Shown in pieces: positions 11,923 to 26,311 of a DNA stretch of 64,000 nt. How positions within the stretch are numbered: the first letter of the stretch is position 1; each line of letters starts with the position of its first letter. The DNA is from Bathymodiolus brooksi. Taxonomy: Eukaryota > Mollusca > Bivalvia > Mytilida > Modiolidae. The notes beneath the pieces were generated by a model. The model did no database searches. It saw only the letters and a program-made list of their open reading frames with translations, and was not told where the DNA came from. The position numbers were made by a program, and so were the translations under genes. The DNA lies in the NCBI GenBank assembly GCA_963680875.1, contig OY804580.1, forward strand, positions 116,625,534 to 116,689,533, in the 5' to 3' direction.

Positions 11923-13491
11923 CTAATGGACTGTTGAGCATAATCTACATGGTCTGTTGTATGTTGTTTCTAACGGACTGTCGAGTATAATCTCCATGTC
12001 TGTTGTATGTTGTTTCTAACGACTGTCGAGTATAATCTACATGGTCGTTTGTATGTTGTTTCTAACGGACTGTCGAGTATAATCTACATGTCTGTTGTAT
12101 GTTGTTTCTAACGGTCTGTCGAGTATAATCTACATGTCTGTTGTATGTTGTTTCTAACGGACTGTCGAGTATAATCTACATGGTCTGTTGTATGTTGTTT
12201 CTAACGGACTGTCGAGTATAATCTACATGTCTGTTGTATGTTGTTTCTAACGGACTGTCGATTATAATATACATGTCTGTTGTATGTTGTTTCTAACGGA
12301 CTGTCGAGTATAATCTACATGTCTGTTGTATGTTGTTTCTAACGGACTGTCGAGTATAATCTACATGTCTGTTGTATGTTGTTTCTAATGGACTGTTGAG
12401 CATAATCTACATGGTCTGTTGTATGTTGTTTCTAACGGACTGTCGAGTATAATCTCCATGTCTGTTGTATGTTGTTTCTAACGACTGTCGAGTATAATCT
12501 ACATGGTCGTTTGTATGTTGTTTCTAGCGACTGTCGAGTATAATCTACATGTCTGTTGTATGTTGTTTCTAATGGACTGTCGAGTATAATCTACATGTCT
12601 GTTGTATGTTGTTTCTAACGGACTGTCGAGTATAATATACATATCTGTTGTATGTTGTTTCTAACGGACTGTCGAGTATAATCTACATGGTCTGTTGTAT
12701 GTTGTTTCTAACGGACTGTCGAGTATAATCTCCATGTCTGTTGTATGTTGTTTCTAACGGACTGTCGAGTATATTCTACATGTCTGTTGTATCTTGTTTC
12801 TAACGGACTGTCGAGTATAATCTACATGTCTGTTGTATGTTGTTTCTAACGGACTGTCGAGTATAATCTACATGTCTGTTGTATGTTGTTTCTAACGGAC
12901 TGTCGAGTATAATCTACATGGTCTGTTGTATGTTGTTTCTAACGGACTGTCGAGTATAATCTACATGTCTGTTGTATGTTGTTTCTAACGGACTGTCGAG
13001 TATAATATACATGTCTGTTGTATGTTGTTTCTAACGGACTGTCGAGTATAATCTACATGTCTGCTGTATGTTGTTTCTAACGGACTGTCGAGTATAATCT
13101 ACATGTCTGTTGTATGTTGTTTCTAATGGACTGTCGAGTATAATCTACATGTCTGTTGTATGTTGTTTCTAACGGACTGTTGAGCATAATCTACATGGTC
13201 TGTTGTATGTTGTTTCTAATGGACTGTCGAGTATAATCTCCATGTCTGTTGTATGTTGTTTCTAACGGACTGTCGAGTATAATCTCCATGTATGTTGTAT
13301 GTTGTTTCTAACGGACTGTCGAGTATAATCTACATGTCTGTTGTATGTTGTTTCTAACGGACTGTCGAGTATAATCTACATGTCTGTTGCATGTTGTTTC
13401 TAACGGACTGTCGCGTATAATCTACATGTCTGTTGTATGTTGTTTCTAACGGACTGTCGAGTATAATCTACATGTCTGTTGTATGTTGTTT
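11923..13491. repeat. Domain B, 1,569-bp HOR, copy 2
   Basis: Matches copy 1 mark for mark at +1,569, including the GTTGAGC monomers, the CATATCTG monomer, the TTGTATCTTG monomer and the TTGCATG monomer. A CTAGCGACTG form appears near 12,527 where copy 1 has CTAACGACTG, and copy 1 has a CTACCGG private change near 11,832. Confidence 0.87.
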
Positions 13492-13768
13492 CTAACGGAC
13501 TGTCGAGTATAATCTACATGTCTGTTGTATGTTGTTTCTAACGGACTGTGGAGTATAATCTACATGTCTGTTGTATGTTGTTTCTAATGGACTGTCGAGT
13601 GTAATCTACATGTCTGTTGTATGTTGTTTCTAACGGACTGTCGAGTATAATATACATGTCTGTTGTATGTTGTTTCTAACGGACTGTCGAGTATAATCTA
13701 CATGGTCTGTTGTATGTTGTTTCTAACGGACTGTCGAGTATAATCTACATGTCTGTTGTATGTTGTTT
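13492..13768. repeat. 277-bp segment added between domain B copies
   Basis: Six monomers, one of them 47 bp, present between HOR copies 2 and 3 but absent after copy 1. They include a TGTGGAG monomer (13,538), a CTAATGG monomer with GTGTAATC, an ATATAC monomer and a CATGG monomer. The same series recurs after copy 3 (TGTGGAG monomer at 15,292), so it is part of a longer version of the HOR (1,846 bp). Confidence 0.8.
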
Positions 13769-15522
13769 CTAATGGACTGTTGAGCATAATCTACATGGTC
13801 TATTGTATGTTGTTTCTAACGGACTGTCGAGTATAATCTCCATGTCTGTTGTATGTTGTTTCTAACGACTGTCGAGTATAATCTACATGGTCGTTTGTAT
13901 GTTGTTTCTAACGGACTGTCGAGTATAATCTACATGTCTGTTGTATGTTGTTTCTAACGGTCTGTCGAGTATAATCTACATGTCTGTTGTATGTTGTTTC
14001 TAACGGACTGTCGAGTATAATCTACATGGTCTGTTGTATGTTGTTTCTAACGGACTGTCGAGTATATTCTACATGTCTGTTGTATGTTGTTTCTAACGGA
14101 CTGTCGATTATAATATACATGTCTGTTGTATGTTGTTTCTAACGGACTGTCGAGTATAATCTACATGTCTGTTGTATGTTGTTTCTAACGGACTGTCGAG
14201 TATAATCTACATGTCTGTTGTATGTTGTTTCTAATGGACTGTTGAGCATAATCTACATGGTCTGTTGTATGTTGTTTCTAACGGACTGTCGAGTATAATC
14301 TCCATGTCTGTTGTATGTTGTTTCTAACGACTGTCGAGTATAATCTACATGGTCGTTTGTATGTTGTTTCTAACGACTGTCGAGTATAATCTACATGTCT
14401 GTTGTATGTTGTTTCTAATGGACTGTCGAGTATAATCTACATGTCTGTTTTATGTTGTTTCTAACGAACTGTCGAGTATAATATACATATCTGTTGTATG
14501 TTGTTTCTAACGGACTGTCGAGTATAATCTACATGGTCTGTTGTATGTTGTTTCTAACGGACTGTCGAGTATAATCTCCATGTCTGTTGTATGTTGTTTC
14601 TAACGGACTGTCGAGTATATTCTACATGTCTGTTGTATCTTGTTTCTAACGGACTGTCGAGTATAATCTACATGTCTGTTGTATGTTGTTTCTAACGGAC
14701 TGTCGAGTATAATCTACATGGTCTGTTGTATGTTGTTTCTAACGGACTGTCGAGTATAATCTACATGTCTGTTGTATGTTGTTTCTAACGGACTGTCGAG
14801 TATAATATACATGTCTGTTGTATGTTGTTTCTAACGGACTGTCGAGTATAATCTACATGTCTGCTGTATGTTGTTTCTAACGGACTGTCGAGTATAATCT
14901 ACATGTCTGTTGTATGTTGTTTCTAATGGACTGTCGAGTATAATCTACATGTCTGTTGTATGTTGTTTCTAACGGACTGTTGAGCATAATCTACATGGTC
15001 TGTTGTATGTGGTTTCTAATGGACTGTCGAGTATAACCTCCATGTCTGTTGTATGTTGTTTCTAACGGACTGTCGAGTATAATCTCCATGTATGTTGTAT
15101 GTTGTTTCTAACGGACTGTCGAGTATAATCTACATGTCTGTTGTATGTTGTTTCTAACGGACTGTCGAGTATAATCTACATGTCTGTTGCATGTTGTTTC
15201 TAACGGACTGTCGAGTATAATCTACATGTCTGTTGTATGTTGTTTCTAACGGACTGTCGAGTATAATCTACATGTCTGTTGTATGTTGTTTCTAACGGAC
15301 TGTGGAGTATAATCTACATGTCTGTTGTATGTTGTTTCTAATGGACTGTCGAGTGTAATCTACATGTCTGTTGTATGTTGTTTCTAACGGACTGTCGAGT
15401 ATAATATACATGTCTGTTGTATGTTGTTTCTAACGGACTGTCGAGTATAATCTACATGGTCTGTTGTATGTTGTTTCTAACGGACTGTCGAGTATAATCT
15501 CCATGTCTGTTGTATGTTGTTT
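13769..15522. repeat. Domain B, HOR copy 3 and its tail
   Basis: GTTGAGC marks at monomer starts 13,769, 14,231 and 14,969 correspond to 11,923, 12,385 and 13,169. The shift changes from 1,846 to 1,800, so one 46-bp monomer was lost between the second and third marks. The TGTGGAG series follows at 15,292. Private changes include TGTGGTTTC with TATAACCTCC near 15,010-15,040. It grades into domain C, where CTATCGG (A4T) monomers first become frequent. Confidence 0.8.
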
Positions 15523-17089
15523 CTAACGGACTGTCGTGTATATTCTACATGTCTGTTGTATGTTGTTTCTAACGGACTGTTGAGTATAATCTACATGTCT
15601 GTTGTATGTTGTTTCTAACGGACTGTCGAGTATAATCTACATGTCTGTTGTATGTTGTTTCTAACGGACTGTCGAGTATAATCTACATGGTATATTGTAT
15701 GTTGTTTCTATCGGACTGTCGAGTATAATCTACATGTCTGTTGTATGTTGTTTCTAATGGACTGTCGAGTATAATATACATGTCTGTTGTATGTTGTTTC
15801 TAACGGACTGTCGAGTATAATATACATGTCTGTTGTATGTTGTTTCTATCGGACTGTCGAGTATAATCTACATGTATGCTGTATGTTGTTTCTAACGGAC
15901 TGTCGAGTATAATCTACATGTCTGTTGTATGTTGTTTCTAATGGACTGTCGAGTATAATCTACATGTCTGCTGTATGTTGTTTCTAACGGACTGTCGAGT
16001 ATAATCTACATGTCTGTTGTATGTTATTTCTAATGGACTGTCGAGTATAATCTACATGTCTGTTGTATGTTGTTTCTAACGGACTGTTGAGCATAATCTA
16101 CATGGTCTGTTGTATGTTGTTTTTAACGGACTGTCGAGTATAATCTCCATGTCTGTTGTATGTTGTTTCTAACGGACTGTCGAGTATAATCTCCATGTAT
16201 GTTGTATGTTGTTTCTAACGGACTGTCGAGTATAATCTACATGTCTGTTGTATGTTGTTTCTAACGGACTGTCGAGTATAATCTACATGTCTGTTGCATG
16301 TTGTTTCTAACGGACTGTCGAGTATAATCTACATGTCTGTTGTATGTTGTTTCTAACGGACTGTCGAGTATAATCTACATGTCTGTTGTATGTTGTTTCT
16401 AACGGACTGTGGAGTATAATCTACATGTCTGTTGTATGTTGTTTCTAATGGACTGTCGAGTATAATCTACATGTCTGTTGTATGTTGTTTCTAATGGACT
16501 GTCGAGTATAATCTACATGTTTTGTTGTATGTTGTTTCTAACGGACTGTCGAGTATAATCTACATGTCTGTTGTATGTTGTTTCTAATGGACTGTCGAGT
16601 ATAATCTACATGTCTGTTGTATGTTGTTTCTAATGGACTGTCGAGTATAATCTCCATGTCTGTTGTATGTTGTTTCTAACGGACTGTCGAGTATAATCTC
16701 CATGTATGTTGTATGTTGTCTCTAACGGACTGTCGAGTATTATCTACATGTCTGTTGTATGTTGTTTCTAACGGACTGTCGAGTATATTCTACATGTCTG
16801 TTGTATGTTGTTTCTAACGGACTGTCGAGTATAATCTACATGTCTGTTGCATTTTGTTTCTAACGAACTGTCGAGTATAATCTACATGTCTGTTGTATGT
16901 TGTTTCTAACGGACTGTCGAGTATAATCTACATGTCTGTTGTATGTTGTTTCTAACGGACTGTCGAGTATAATCTATATGTCTGTTGTATGTTGTTTCTA
17001 ACGGACTGTCGAGTATAATCTACATGTCTGTTGTATGTTGTTTCTAACGGACTGTCGAGTATAATCTACATGTCTGTTGTATGCTGTTT
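15523..17089. repeat. Domain C leader segment, first copy
   Basis: Contains the TGTCGTGTATATTC monomer (15,531), a CATGGTATATTG monomer (15,691), GTTGAGC (monomer start 16,076) and TGTGGAG (16,408). Two of these marks recur at +5,625 (CATGGTATATTG at 21,316, GTTGAGC monomer at 21,701). The TGTGGAG mark recurs at +5,717 (22,125), meaning the later copy gained two monomers. First region with regular A4T (CTATCGG) monomers. Confidence 0.75.
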
Positions 17090-20000
17090 CTAATGGACCG
17101 TCGAGTATAATCTACATGTCTGTTGTATATTGTTTCTAACGGACTGTCGGGTATAATATACATGTCTGTTGTATGTTGTGTCTAACGGACTGTCGAGTAT
17201 AATCTACATGGTCTGTTGTATGTTGTTTCTAACGGACTGTCGAGTATAATCTCTATGTCTGTTGTATGTTGTTTCTAACGGACTGTCGAGTATATTCTAC
17301 ATGTCTGTTGTATGTTGTTTCTAACGGACTGTCGAGTATAATCTACATGTCTGTTGTATGTTGTTTCTAACGGACTGTCGAGTATAATCTACATGTCTGT
17401 TGTATGTTGTTTCTAACGGACTGTCGAGTATAATCTACATGGTCTGTTGTATGTTGTTTCTATCGGACTGTCGAGTATAATCTACATGTCTGTTGTATGT
17501 TGTTTCTAATGGACTGTCGAGTATAATCTACATGTCTGTTGTATGTTGTTTCTAACGGACTGTCGAGTATAATATACATGTCTGTTGTATGTTGTTTCTA
17601 ACGGACTGTCGAGTATAATCTACATGTCTGCTGTATGTTGTTTCTAACGGACTGTCGAGTATAATCTACATGTCTGTTGAATGTGGTTTCTAATGGACTG
17701 TCGAGTATAATCTACATGTCTGTTGTATGTTGTTTCTAACGGACTGTCGAATATAATCTACATGTCTGTTGTATGTTGTTTCTAACGGACTTTCGAGTAT
17801 AATCTCCATGTCTGTTGTATGTTGTTTCTAACGGACTGTCGAGTATAATCTACATGTCTGTTGTATGTTGTTTCTAACGGACTGTCGAGTATAATCTACA
17901 TGTCTGTTGTATGTTGTTTCTAACGGACTGTCGAGTATAATCTACATGTCTGTTGTATGTTGTTTCTAACGGACTGTCGAGTATAATCTACATGTCTGTT
18001 GTATGTTGTTTCTAACGGACTGTCGAGTATAATCTACATGGTCTATTGTATGTTGTTTCTATCGGACTGTCGAGTATAATCTACATGTCTGTTGTATGTT
18101 GTTTCTAATGGACTGTCGAGTATAATCTACATGTCTGTTGTATGTTGTTTCTAACGGACTGTCGAGTATAATATACATGTCTGTTGTATGTTGTTTCTAA
18201 CGGACTGTCGAGTATAATCTACATGTCTGCTGTATGTTGTTTCTAACGGACTGTCGAGTATAATTTACATGTCTGTTGTATGTTGTTTCTAACGGAATGT
18301 CGAGTATAATCTACATGGTCTGTTGTATGTTGTTTCTAACGGACTGTCGAGTATAATCTCCATGTCTGTTGTATGTTGTTTCTAACGGACTGTCGAGTAT
18401 ATTCTACATGTCTGTTGTATGTTGTTTCTAACGGACTGTCGAGTATAATCTACATGTCTGTTGTATGTTGTTTCTAACGGACTGTCGAGTATAATCTACA
18501 TATCTGTTGTATGTTGTTTCTAACGGACTGTCGAGTATAATCTACATGGTCTGTTGTATGTTGTTTCTATCGGACTGTCGAGTATAATCTACATGTCTGT
18601 TGTATGTTGTTTCTAATGGACTGTCGAGTATAATCTACATGTCTGTTGTATGTTGTTTCTAACGGACAGTCGAGTATAATATACATGTCTGTTGTATGTT
18701 GTTTCTAACGGACTGTCGAGTATAATCTACATGTCTGCTGTACGTTGTTTCTAACGGACTGTCGAGTATAATCTACATGTCTGTTGTATGTGGTTTCTAA
18801 TGGACTGTCGAGTATAATCTACATGTCTGTTGTATGTTGTTTCTAACGGACTGTCGAGTATAATCTACATGTCTGTTGTATGTTGTTTCTAACGGACTGT
18901 CGAGTATAATCTCCATGTCTGTTGTATGTTGTTTCTAACGGACTGTCGAGTATAATCTACATGTCTGTTGTATGTTGTTTCTAACGGACTGTCGAGTATA
19001 ATCTACATGTCTGTTGTATGTTGTTTCTAACGGACTGTCGAGTATAATCTACATGTCTGTTGTATGTTGTTTCTAACGGACTGTCGAGTATAATCTACAT
19101 GTCTGTTGTATGTTGTTTCTAACGGACTGTCGAGTATAATCTACATGGTCTATTGTATGTTGTTTCTATCGGACTGTCGAGTATAATCTACATGTCTGTT
19201 GTATGTTGTTTCTAATGGACTGTCGAGTATAATCTACATGTCTGTTGTATGTTGTTTCTAACGGACTGTCGAGTATAATATACATGTCTGTTGTATGTTG
19301 TTTCTAACGGACTGTCGAGTATAATCTACATGTCTGCTGTATGTTGTTTCTAACGGACTGTCGAGTATAATCTACATGTCTGTTGTATGTTGTTTCTAAC
19401 GGACTGTCGAGTATAATCTACATGTCTGTTGTATGTTGTTTCTAACGGACTGTCGAGTATAATCTACATGGTCTGTTGTATGTTGTTTCTATCGGACTGT
19501 CGAGTATAATCTACATGTCTATTGTATGTTGTTTCTAATGGACTGTCGAGTATAATCTACATGTCTGTTGTATGTTGTTTCTAACGGACAGTCGAGTATA
19601 ATATACATGTCTGTTGTATGTTGTTTCTAACGGACTGTCGAGTATAATCTACATGTCTGCTGTACGTTGTTTCTAACGGACTGTCGAGTATAATCTACAT
19701 GTCTGTTGTATGTGGTTTCTAATGGACTGTCGAGTATAATCTACATGTCTGTTGTATGTTGTTTCTAACGGACTGTCGAGTATAATCTACATGTCTGTTG
19801 TATGTTGTTTCTAACGGACTGTCGAGTATAATCTCCATGTCTGTTGTATGTTGTTTCTAACGGACTGTCGAGTATAATCTACATGTCTGTTGTATGTTGT
19901 TTCTAACGGACTGTCGAGTATAATCTACATGTCTGTTGTATGTTGTTTCTAACGGACTGTCGAGTATAATCTACATGTCTGTTGTATGTTGTTTCTAACG

Positions 20001-23000
20001 GACTGTCGAGTATAATCTACATGTCTGTTGTATGTTGTTTCTAACGGACTGTCGAGTATAATCTACATGGTCTATTGTATGTTGTTTCTATCGGACTGTC
20101 GAGTATAATCTACATGTCTGTTGTATGTTGTTTCTAATGGACTGTCGAGTATAATCTACATGTCTGTTGTATGTTGTTTCTAACGGACTGTCGAGTATAA
20201 TATACATGTCTGTTGTATGTTGTTTCTAACGGACTGTCGAGTATAATCTACATGTCTGCTGTATGTTGTTTCTAACGGACTGTCGAGTATAATCTACATG
20301 TCTGTTGTATGTTGTTTCTAATGGACTGTCGAGTATAATCTACATGTGTGCTGTATGTTGTTTCTAACGGACTGTCGAGTATAATCTACATGTCTGTTGT
20401 ATGTTGTTTCTATTGGACTGTCGAGTATAATCTACATGTCTGTTGTATGTTGTTTCTAACGGACTGTCGAGTATAATCTCCATGTCTGTTGTATGTTGTT
20501 TCTAACGGACTGTCGAGTATAATCTCCATGTATGTTGTATGTTGTTTCTAACGGACTGTCGAGTATAATCTACATGTCTGTTGTATGTTGTTTCTAACGG
20601 ACTGTCGAGTATAATCTACATGTCTGTTGCATGTTGTTTCTAACGGACTGTCGAGTATAATCTACATGTCTGTTGTATGTTGTTTCTAACGGACTGTCGA
20701 GTATAATCTACATGTCTGTTGTATGTTGTTTCTAACGGACTGTCGAGTATAATCTACATGTCTGTTGTATGTTGTTTCTAACGGACTGTCGAGTATAATC
20801 TACATGTCTGTTGTATGTTGTTTCTAACGGACTGTCGAGTATAATCTACATGTCTGTTGTATATTGTTTCTAACGGACTGTCGAGTATAATATACATGTC
20901 TGTTGTATGTTGTTTCTAACGGACTGTCGAGTATAATCTACATGGTCTGTTGTATGTTGTTTCTAACGGACTGTCGAGTATAATCTCCATGTCTGTTGTA
21001 TGTTGTTTCTAACGGACTGTCGAGTATATTCTACATGTCTGTTGTATGTTGTTTCTAACGGACTGTCGAGTATAATCTACATGTCTGTTGTATGTTGTTT
21101 CTAACGGACTGTCGAGTATAATCTACATGTCTGTTGTATGTTGTTTCTAACGGACTGTCGAGTATAATCTACATGGTCTGTTGTATGTTGTTTCTATCGG
21201 ACTGTCGAGTATAATCTACATGTCTGTTGTATGTTGTTTCTAATGGACTGTCGAGTATAATCTCCATGTCTGTTGTATGTTGTTTCTAACGGACTGTCGA
21301 GTATAATCTACATGGTATATTGTATGTTGTTTCTATCGGACTGTCGAGTATAATCTACATGTCTGTTGTATGTTGTTTCTAATGGACTGTCGAGTATAAT
21401 CTACATGTCTGTTGTATGTTGTTTCTAACGGACTGTCGAGTATAATATACATGTCTGTTGTATGTTGTTTCTAACGGACTGTCGAGTATAATCTACATGT
21501 ATGCTGTATGTTGTTTCTAACGGACTGTCGAGTATAATCTACATGTCTGTTGTATGTTGTTTCTAATGGACTGTCGAGTATAATCTACATGTCTGCTGTA
21601 TGTTGTTTCTAACGGACTGTCGAGTATAATCTACATGTCTGTTGTATGTTATTTCTAATGGACTGTCGAGTATAATCTACATGTCTGTTGTATGTTGTTT
21701 CTAACGGACTGTTGAGCATAATCTACATGGTCTGTTGTATGTTGTTTTTAACGGACTGTCGAGTATAATCTCCATGTCTGTTGTATGTTGTTTCTAACGG
21801 ACTGTCGAGTATAATCTCCATGTATGTTGTATGTTGTTTCTAACGGACTGTCGAGTATAATCTACATGTCTGTTGTATGTTGTTTCTAACGGACTGTCGA
21901 GTATAATCTACATGTCTGTTGCATGTTGTTTCTAACGGACTGTCGAGTATAATCTACATGTCTGTTGTATGTTGTTTCTAACGGACTGTCGAGTATAATC
22001 TACATGTCTGTTGTATGTTGTTTCTAACGGACTGTCGAGTATAATCTACATGTCTGTTGTATGTTGTTTCTAACGGACTGTCGAGTATAATCTACATGTC
22101 TGTTGTATGTTGTTTCTAACGGACTGTGGAGTATAATCTACATGTCTGTTGTATGTTGTTTCTAATGGACTGTCGAGTATAATCTACATGTCTGTTGTAT
22201 GTTGTTTCTAACGGACTGTCGAGTATAATATACATGTCTGTTGTATGTTGTTTCTAACGGACTGTCGAGTATAATCTACATGGTCTGTTGTATGTTGTTT
22301 CTAACGGACTGTCGAGTATAATCTCCATGTCTGTTGTATGTTGTTTCTAACGGACTGTCGTGTATATTCTACATGTCTGCTGTATGTTGTTTCTAACGGA
22401 CTGTCGAGTATAATCTACATGTCTGTTGTATGTTGTTTCTAACGGACTGTCGAGTATAATCTACATGTCTGTTGTATGTTGTTTCTAACGGACTGTCGAG
22501 TATAATCTACATGGTCTATTGTATGTTGTTTCTATCGGACTGTCGAGTATAATCTACATGTCTGTTGTATGTTCTTTCTAATGGACTGTCGAGTATAATC
22601 TACATGTCTGTTGTATGTTGTTTCTAACGGACTGTCGAGTATAATATACATGTCTGTTGTATGTTGTTTCTAACGGACTGTCGAGTATAATCTACATGTC
22701 TGTTGTATGTTGTTTCTAATGGACTGTCGAGTATAATCTACATGTCTGTTGTATGTTGTTTCTAATGGACTGTCGAGTATAATCTACATGTCTGTTGTAT
22801 GTTGTTTCTAACGGACTGTTGAGCATAATCTACATGGTCTGTTGTATGTTGTTTCTAACGGACTGTCGAGTATAATCTACATGTCTGTTGTATGTTGTTT
22901 CTAACGGACTGTCGAGTATAATCTCCATGTATGTTGTATGTTGTTTCTAACGGACTGTCGAGTATATTCTACATGTCTGTTGTATGTTGTTTCTAACGGA

Positions 23001-23268
23001 CTGTCGAGTATAATCTACATGTCTGTTGCATTTTGTTTCTAACGAACTGTCGAGTATAATCTACATGTCTGTTGTATGTTGTTTCTAACGGACTGTCGAG
23101 TATAATCTACATGTCTGTTGTATGTTGTTTCTAACGGACTGTCGAGTATAATCTATATGTCTGTTGTATGTTGTTTCTAACGGACTGTCGAGTATAATCT
23201 ACATGTCTGTTGTATGTTGTTTCTAACGGACTGTCGAGTATAATCTACATGTCTGTTGTATGCTGTTT
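17090..23268. repeat. Domain C HOR copy C1 (long form, 6,179 bp)
   Basis: Starts at a CTAATGGACCG monomer preceded by a GCTGTTTC tail. The string then runs GTATATTG with GTCGGGTATAAT, TTGTGTCTAAC (17,182), CTCTATG, a T37A GTTGAATGTGG monomer, ATAATTTAC (18,261) and CTATTGG (20,410). Against copy C2 the shift is 6,179 bp up to 18,261 but 5,257 at CTATTGG, because C1 holds an extra 922-bp submodule. Its end (about 20,900-23,268) includes the second leader segment, which is absent from C2. Confidence 0.8.
18500..20340. repeat. 922-bp submodule, two tandem copies
   Basis: Two successive 922-bp blocks (20 monomers, two of them 47 bp) with the same variant order. GCTGTACGTTG is at 18,741 and 19,663, and CATGGTCTATTG at 19,144 and 20,066. 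Limits are approximate because the flanks are consensus-like. The matching stretch of copies C2 and C3 has only one such block. GCTGTACG (C at tail position 39) is seen only in this pair, which shows the duplication happened after that mutation arose here. Confidence 0.82.
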
Positions 23269-26200
23269 CTAATGGACCGTCGAGTATAATCTACATGTCT
23301 GTTGTATATTGTTTCTAACGGACTGTCGGGTATAATATACATGTCTGTTGTATGTTGTGTCTAACGGACTGTCGAGTATAATCTACATGGTCTGTTGTAT
23401 GTTGTTTCTAACGGACTGTCGAGTATAATCTCTATGTCTGTTGTATGTTGTTTCTAACGGACTGTCGAGTATATTCTACATGTCTGTTGTATGTTGTTTC
23501 TAACGGACTGTCGAGTATAATCTACATGTCTGTTGTATGTTGTTTCTAACGGACTGTCGAGTATAATCTACATGTCTGTTGTATGTTGTTTCTAACGGAC
23601 TGTCGAGTATAATCTACATGGTCTGTTGTATGTTGTTTCTATCGGACTGTCGAGTATAATCTACATGTCTGTTGTATGTTGTTTCTAATGGACTGTCGAG
23701 TATAATCTACATGTCTGTTGTATGTTGTTTCTAACGGACTGTCGAGTATAATATACATGTCTGTTGTATGTTGTTTCTAACGGACTGTCGAGTATAATCT
23801 ACATGTCTGCTGTATGTTGTTTCTAACGGACTGTCGAGTATAATCTACATGTCTGTTGAATGTGGTTTCTAATGGACTGTCGAGTATAATCTACATGTCT
23901 GTTGTATGTTGTTTCTAACGGACTGTCGAATATAATCTACATGTCTGTTGTATGTTGTTTCTAACGGACTGTCGAGTATAATCTCCATGTCTGTTGTATG
24001 TTGTTTCTAACGGACTGTCGAGTATAATCTACATGTCTGTTGTATGTTGTTTCTAACGGACTGTCGAGTATAATCTACATGTCTGTTGTATGTTGTTTCT
24101 AACGGACTGTCGAGTATAATCTACATGTCTGTTGTATGTTGTTTCTAACGGACTGTCGAGTATAATCTACATGTCTGTTGTATGTTGTTTCTAACGGACT
24201 GTCGAGTATAATCTACATGGTCTATTGTATGTTGTTTCTATCGGACTGTCGAGTATAATCTACATGTCTGTTGTATGTTGTTTCTAATGGACTGTCGAGT
24301 ATAATCTACATGTCTGTTGTATGTTGTTTCTAACGGACTGTCGAGTATAATATACATGTCTGTTGTATGTTGTTTCTAACGGACTGTCGAGTATAATCTA
24401 CATGTCTGCTGTATGTTGTTTCTAACGGACTGTCGAGTATAATTTACATGTCTGTTGTATGTTGTTTCTAACGGAATGTCGAGTATAATCTACATGGTCT
24501 GTTGTATGTTGTTTCTAACGGACTGTCGAGTATAATCTCCATGTCTGTTGTATGTTGTTTCTAACGGACTGTCGAGTATATTCTACATGTCTGTTGTATG
24601 TTGTTTCTAACGGACTGTCGAGTATAATCTACATGTCTGTTGTATGTTGTTTCTAACGGACTGTCGAGTATAATCTACATATCTGTTGTATGTTGTTTCT
24701 AACGGACTGTCGAGTATAATCTACATGGTCTGTTGTATGTTGTTTCTATCGGACTGTCGAGTATAATCTACATGTCTGTTGTATGTTGTTTCTAATGGAC
24801 TGTCGAGTATAATCTACATGTCTGTTGTATGTTGTTTCTAACGGACAGTCGAGTATAATATACATGTCTGTTGTATGTTGTTTCTAACGGACTGTCGAGT
24901 ATAATCTACATGTCTGCTGTATGTTGTTTCTAACGGACTGTCGAGTATAATCTACATGTCTGTTGTATGTGGTTTCTAATGGACTGTCGAGTATAATCTA
25001 CATGTCTGTTGTATGTTGTTTCTAACGGACTGTCGAGTATAATCTACATGTCTGTTGTATGTTGTTTCTAACGGACTGTCGAGTATAATCTCCATGTCTG
25101 TTGTATGTTGTTTCTAACGGACTGTTGAGTATAATCTACATGTCTGTTGTATGTTGTTTCTAACGGACTGTCGAGTATAATCTACATGTCTGTTGTATGT
25201 TGTTTCTAACGGACTGTCGAGTATAATCTACATGTCTGTTGTATGTTGTTTCTAACGGACTGTCGAGTATAATCTACATGTCTGTTGTATGTTGTTTCTA
25301 ACGGACTGTCGAGTATAATCTACATGGTCTATTGTATGTTGTTTCTATCGGACTGTCGAGTATAATCTACATGTCTGTTGTATGTTGTTTCTAATGGACT
25401 GTCGAGTATAATCTACATGTCTGTTGTATGTTGTTTCTAACGGACTGTCGAGTATAATATACATGTCTGTTGTATGTTGTTTCTAACGGACTGTCGAGTA
25501 TAATCTACATGTCTGCTGTATGTTGTTTCTAACGGACTGTCGAGTATAATCTACATGTCTGTTGTATGTTGTTTCTAATGGACTGTCGAGTATAATCTAC
25601 ATGTCTGCTGTATGTTGTTTCTAACGGACTGTCGAGTATAATCTACATGTCTGTTGTATGTTGTTTCTATTGGACTGTCGAGTATAATCTACATGTCTGT
25701 TGTATGTTGTTTCTAACGGACTGTCGAGTATAATCTCCATGTCTGTTGTATGTTGTTTCTAACGGACTGTCGAGTATAATCTCCATGTATGTTGTATGTT
25801 GTTTCTAACGGACTGTCGAGTATAATCTACATGTCTGTTGTATGTTGTTTCTAACGGACTGTCGAGTATAATCTACATGTCTGTTGCATGTTGTTTCTAA
25901 CGGACTGTCGAGTATAATCTACATGTCTGTTGTATGTTGTTTCTAACGGACTGTCGAGTATAATCTACATGTCTGTTGTATGTTGTTTCTAACGGACTGT
26001 CGAGTATAATCTACATGTCTGTTGTATGTTGTTTCTAACGGACTGTCGAGTATAATCTACATGTCTGTTGTATATTGTTTCTAACGGACTGTCGAGTATA
26101 ATATACATGTCTGTTGTATGTTGTTTCTAACGGACTGTCGAGTATAATCTACATGGTCTGTTGTATGTTGTTTCTAACGGACTGTCGAGTATAATCTCCA

Positions 26201-26311
26201 TGTCTGTTGTATGTTGTTTCTAACGGACTGTCGAGTATAATCTACATGTCTGTTGTATGTTGTTTCTAACGGACTGTCGAGTATAATCTACATGTCTGTT
26301 GTATGCTGTTT
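23269..26311. repeat. Domain C HOR copy C2 (3,043 bp)
   Basis: Opens with the CTAATGGACCG monomer and recurs as C3 at +3,043: TTGTGTCTAAC 23,361 and 26,404, ATAATTTAC 24,440 and 27,483, CTATTGG 25,667 and 28,710. The length is 66 x 46 plus 7 single-base additions. It ends early, jumping near 26,220-26,270 back to the GCTGTTTC/GGACCG start. It also lacks one monomer near 25,900-26,070 that C1 and C3 have. Confidence 0.87.
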
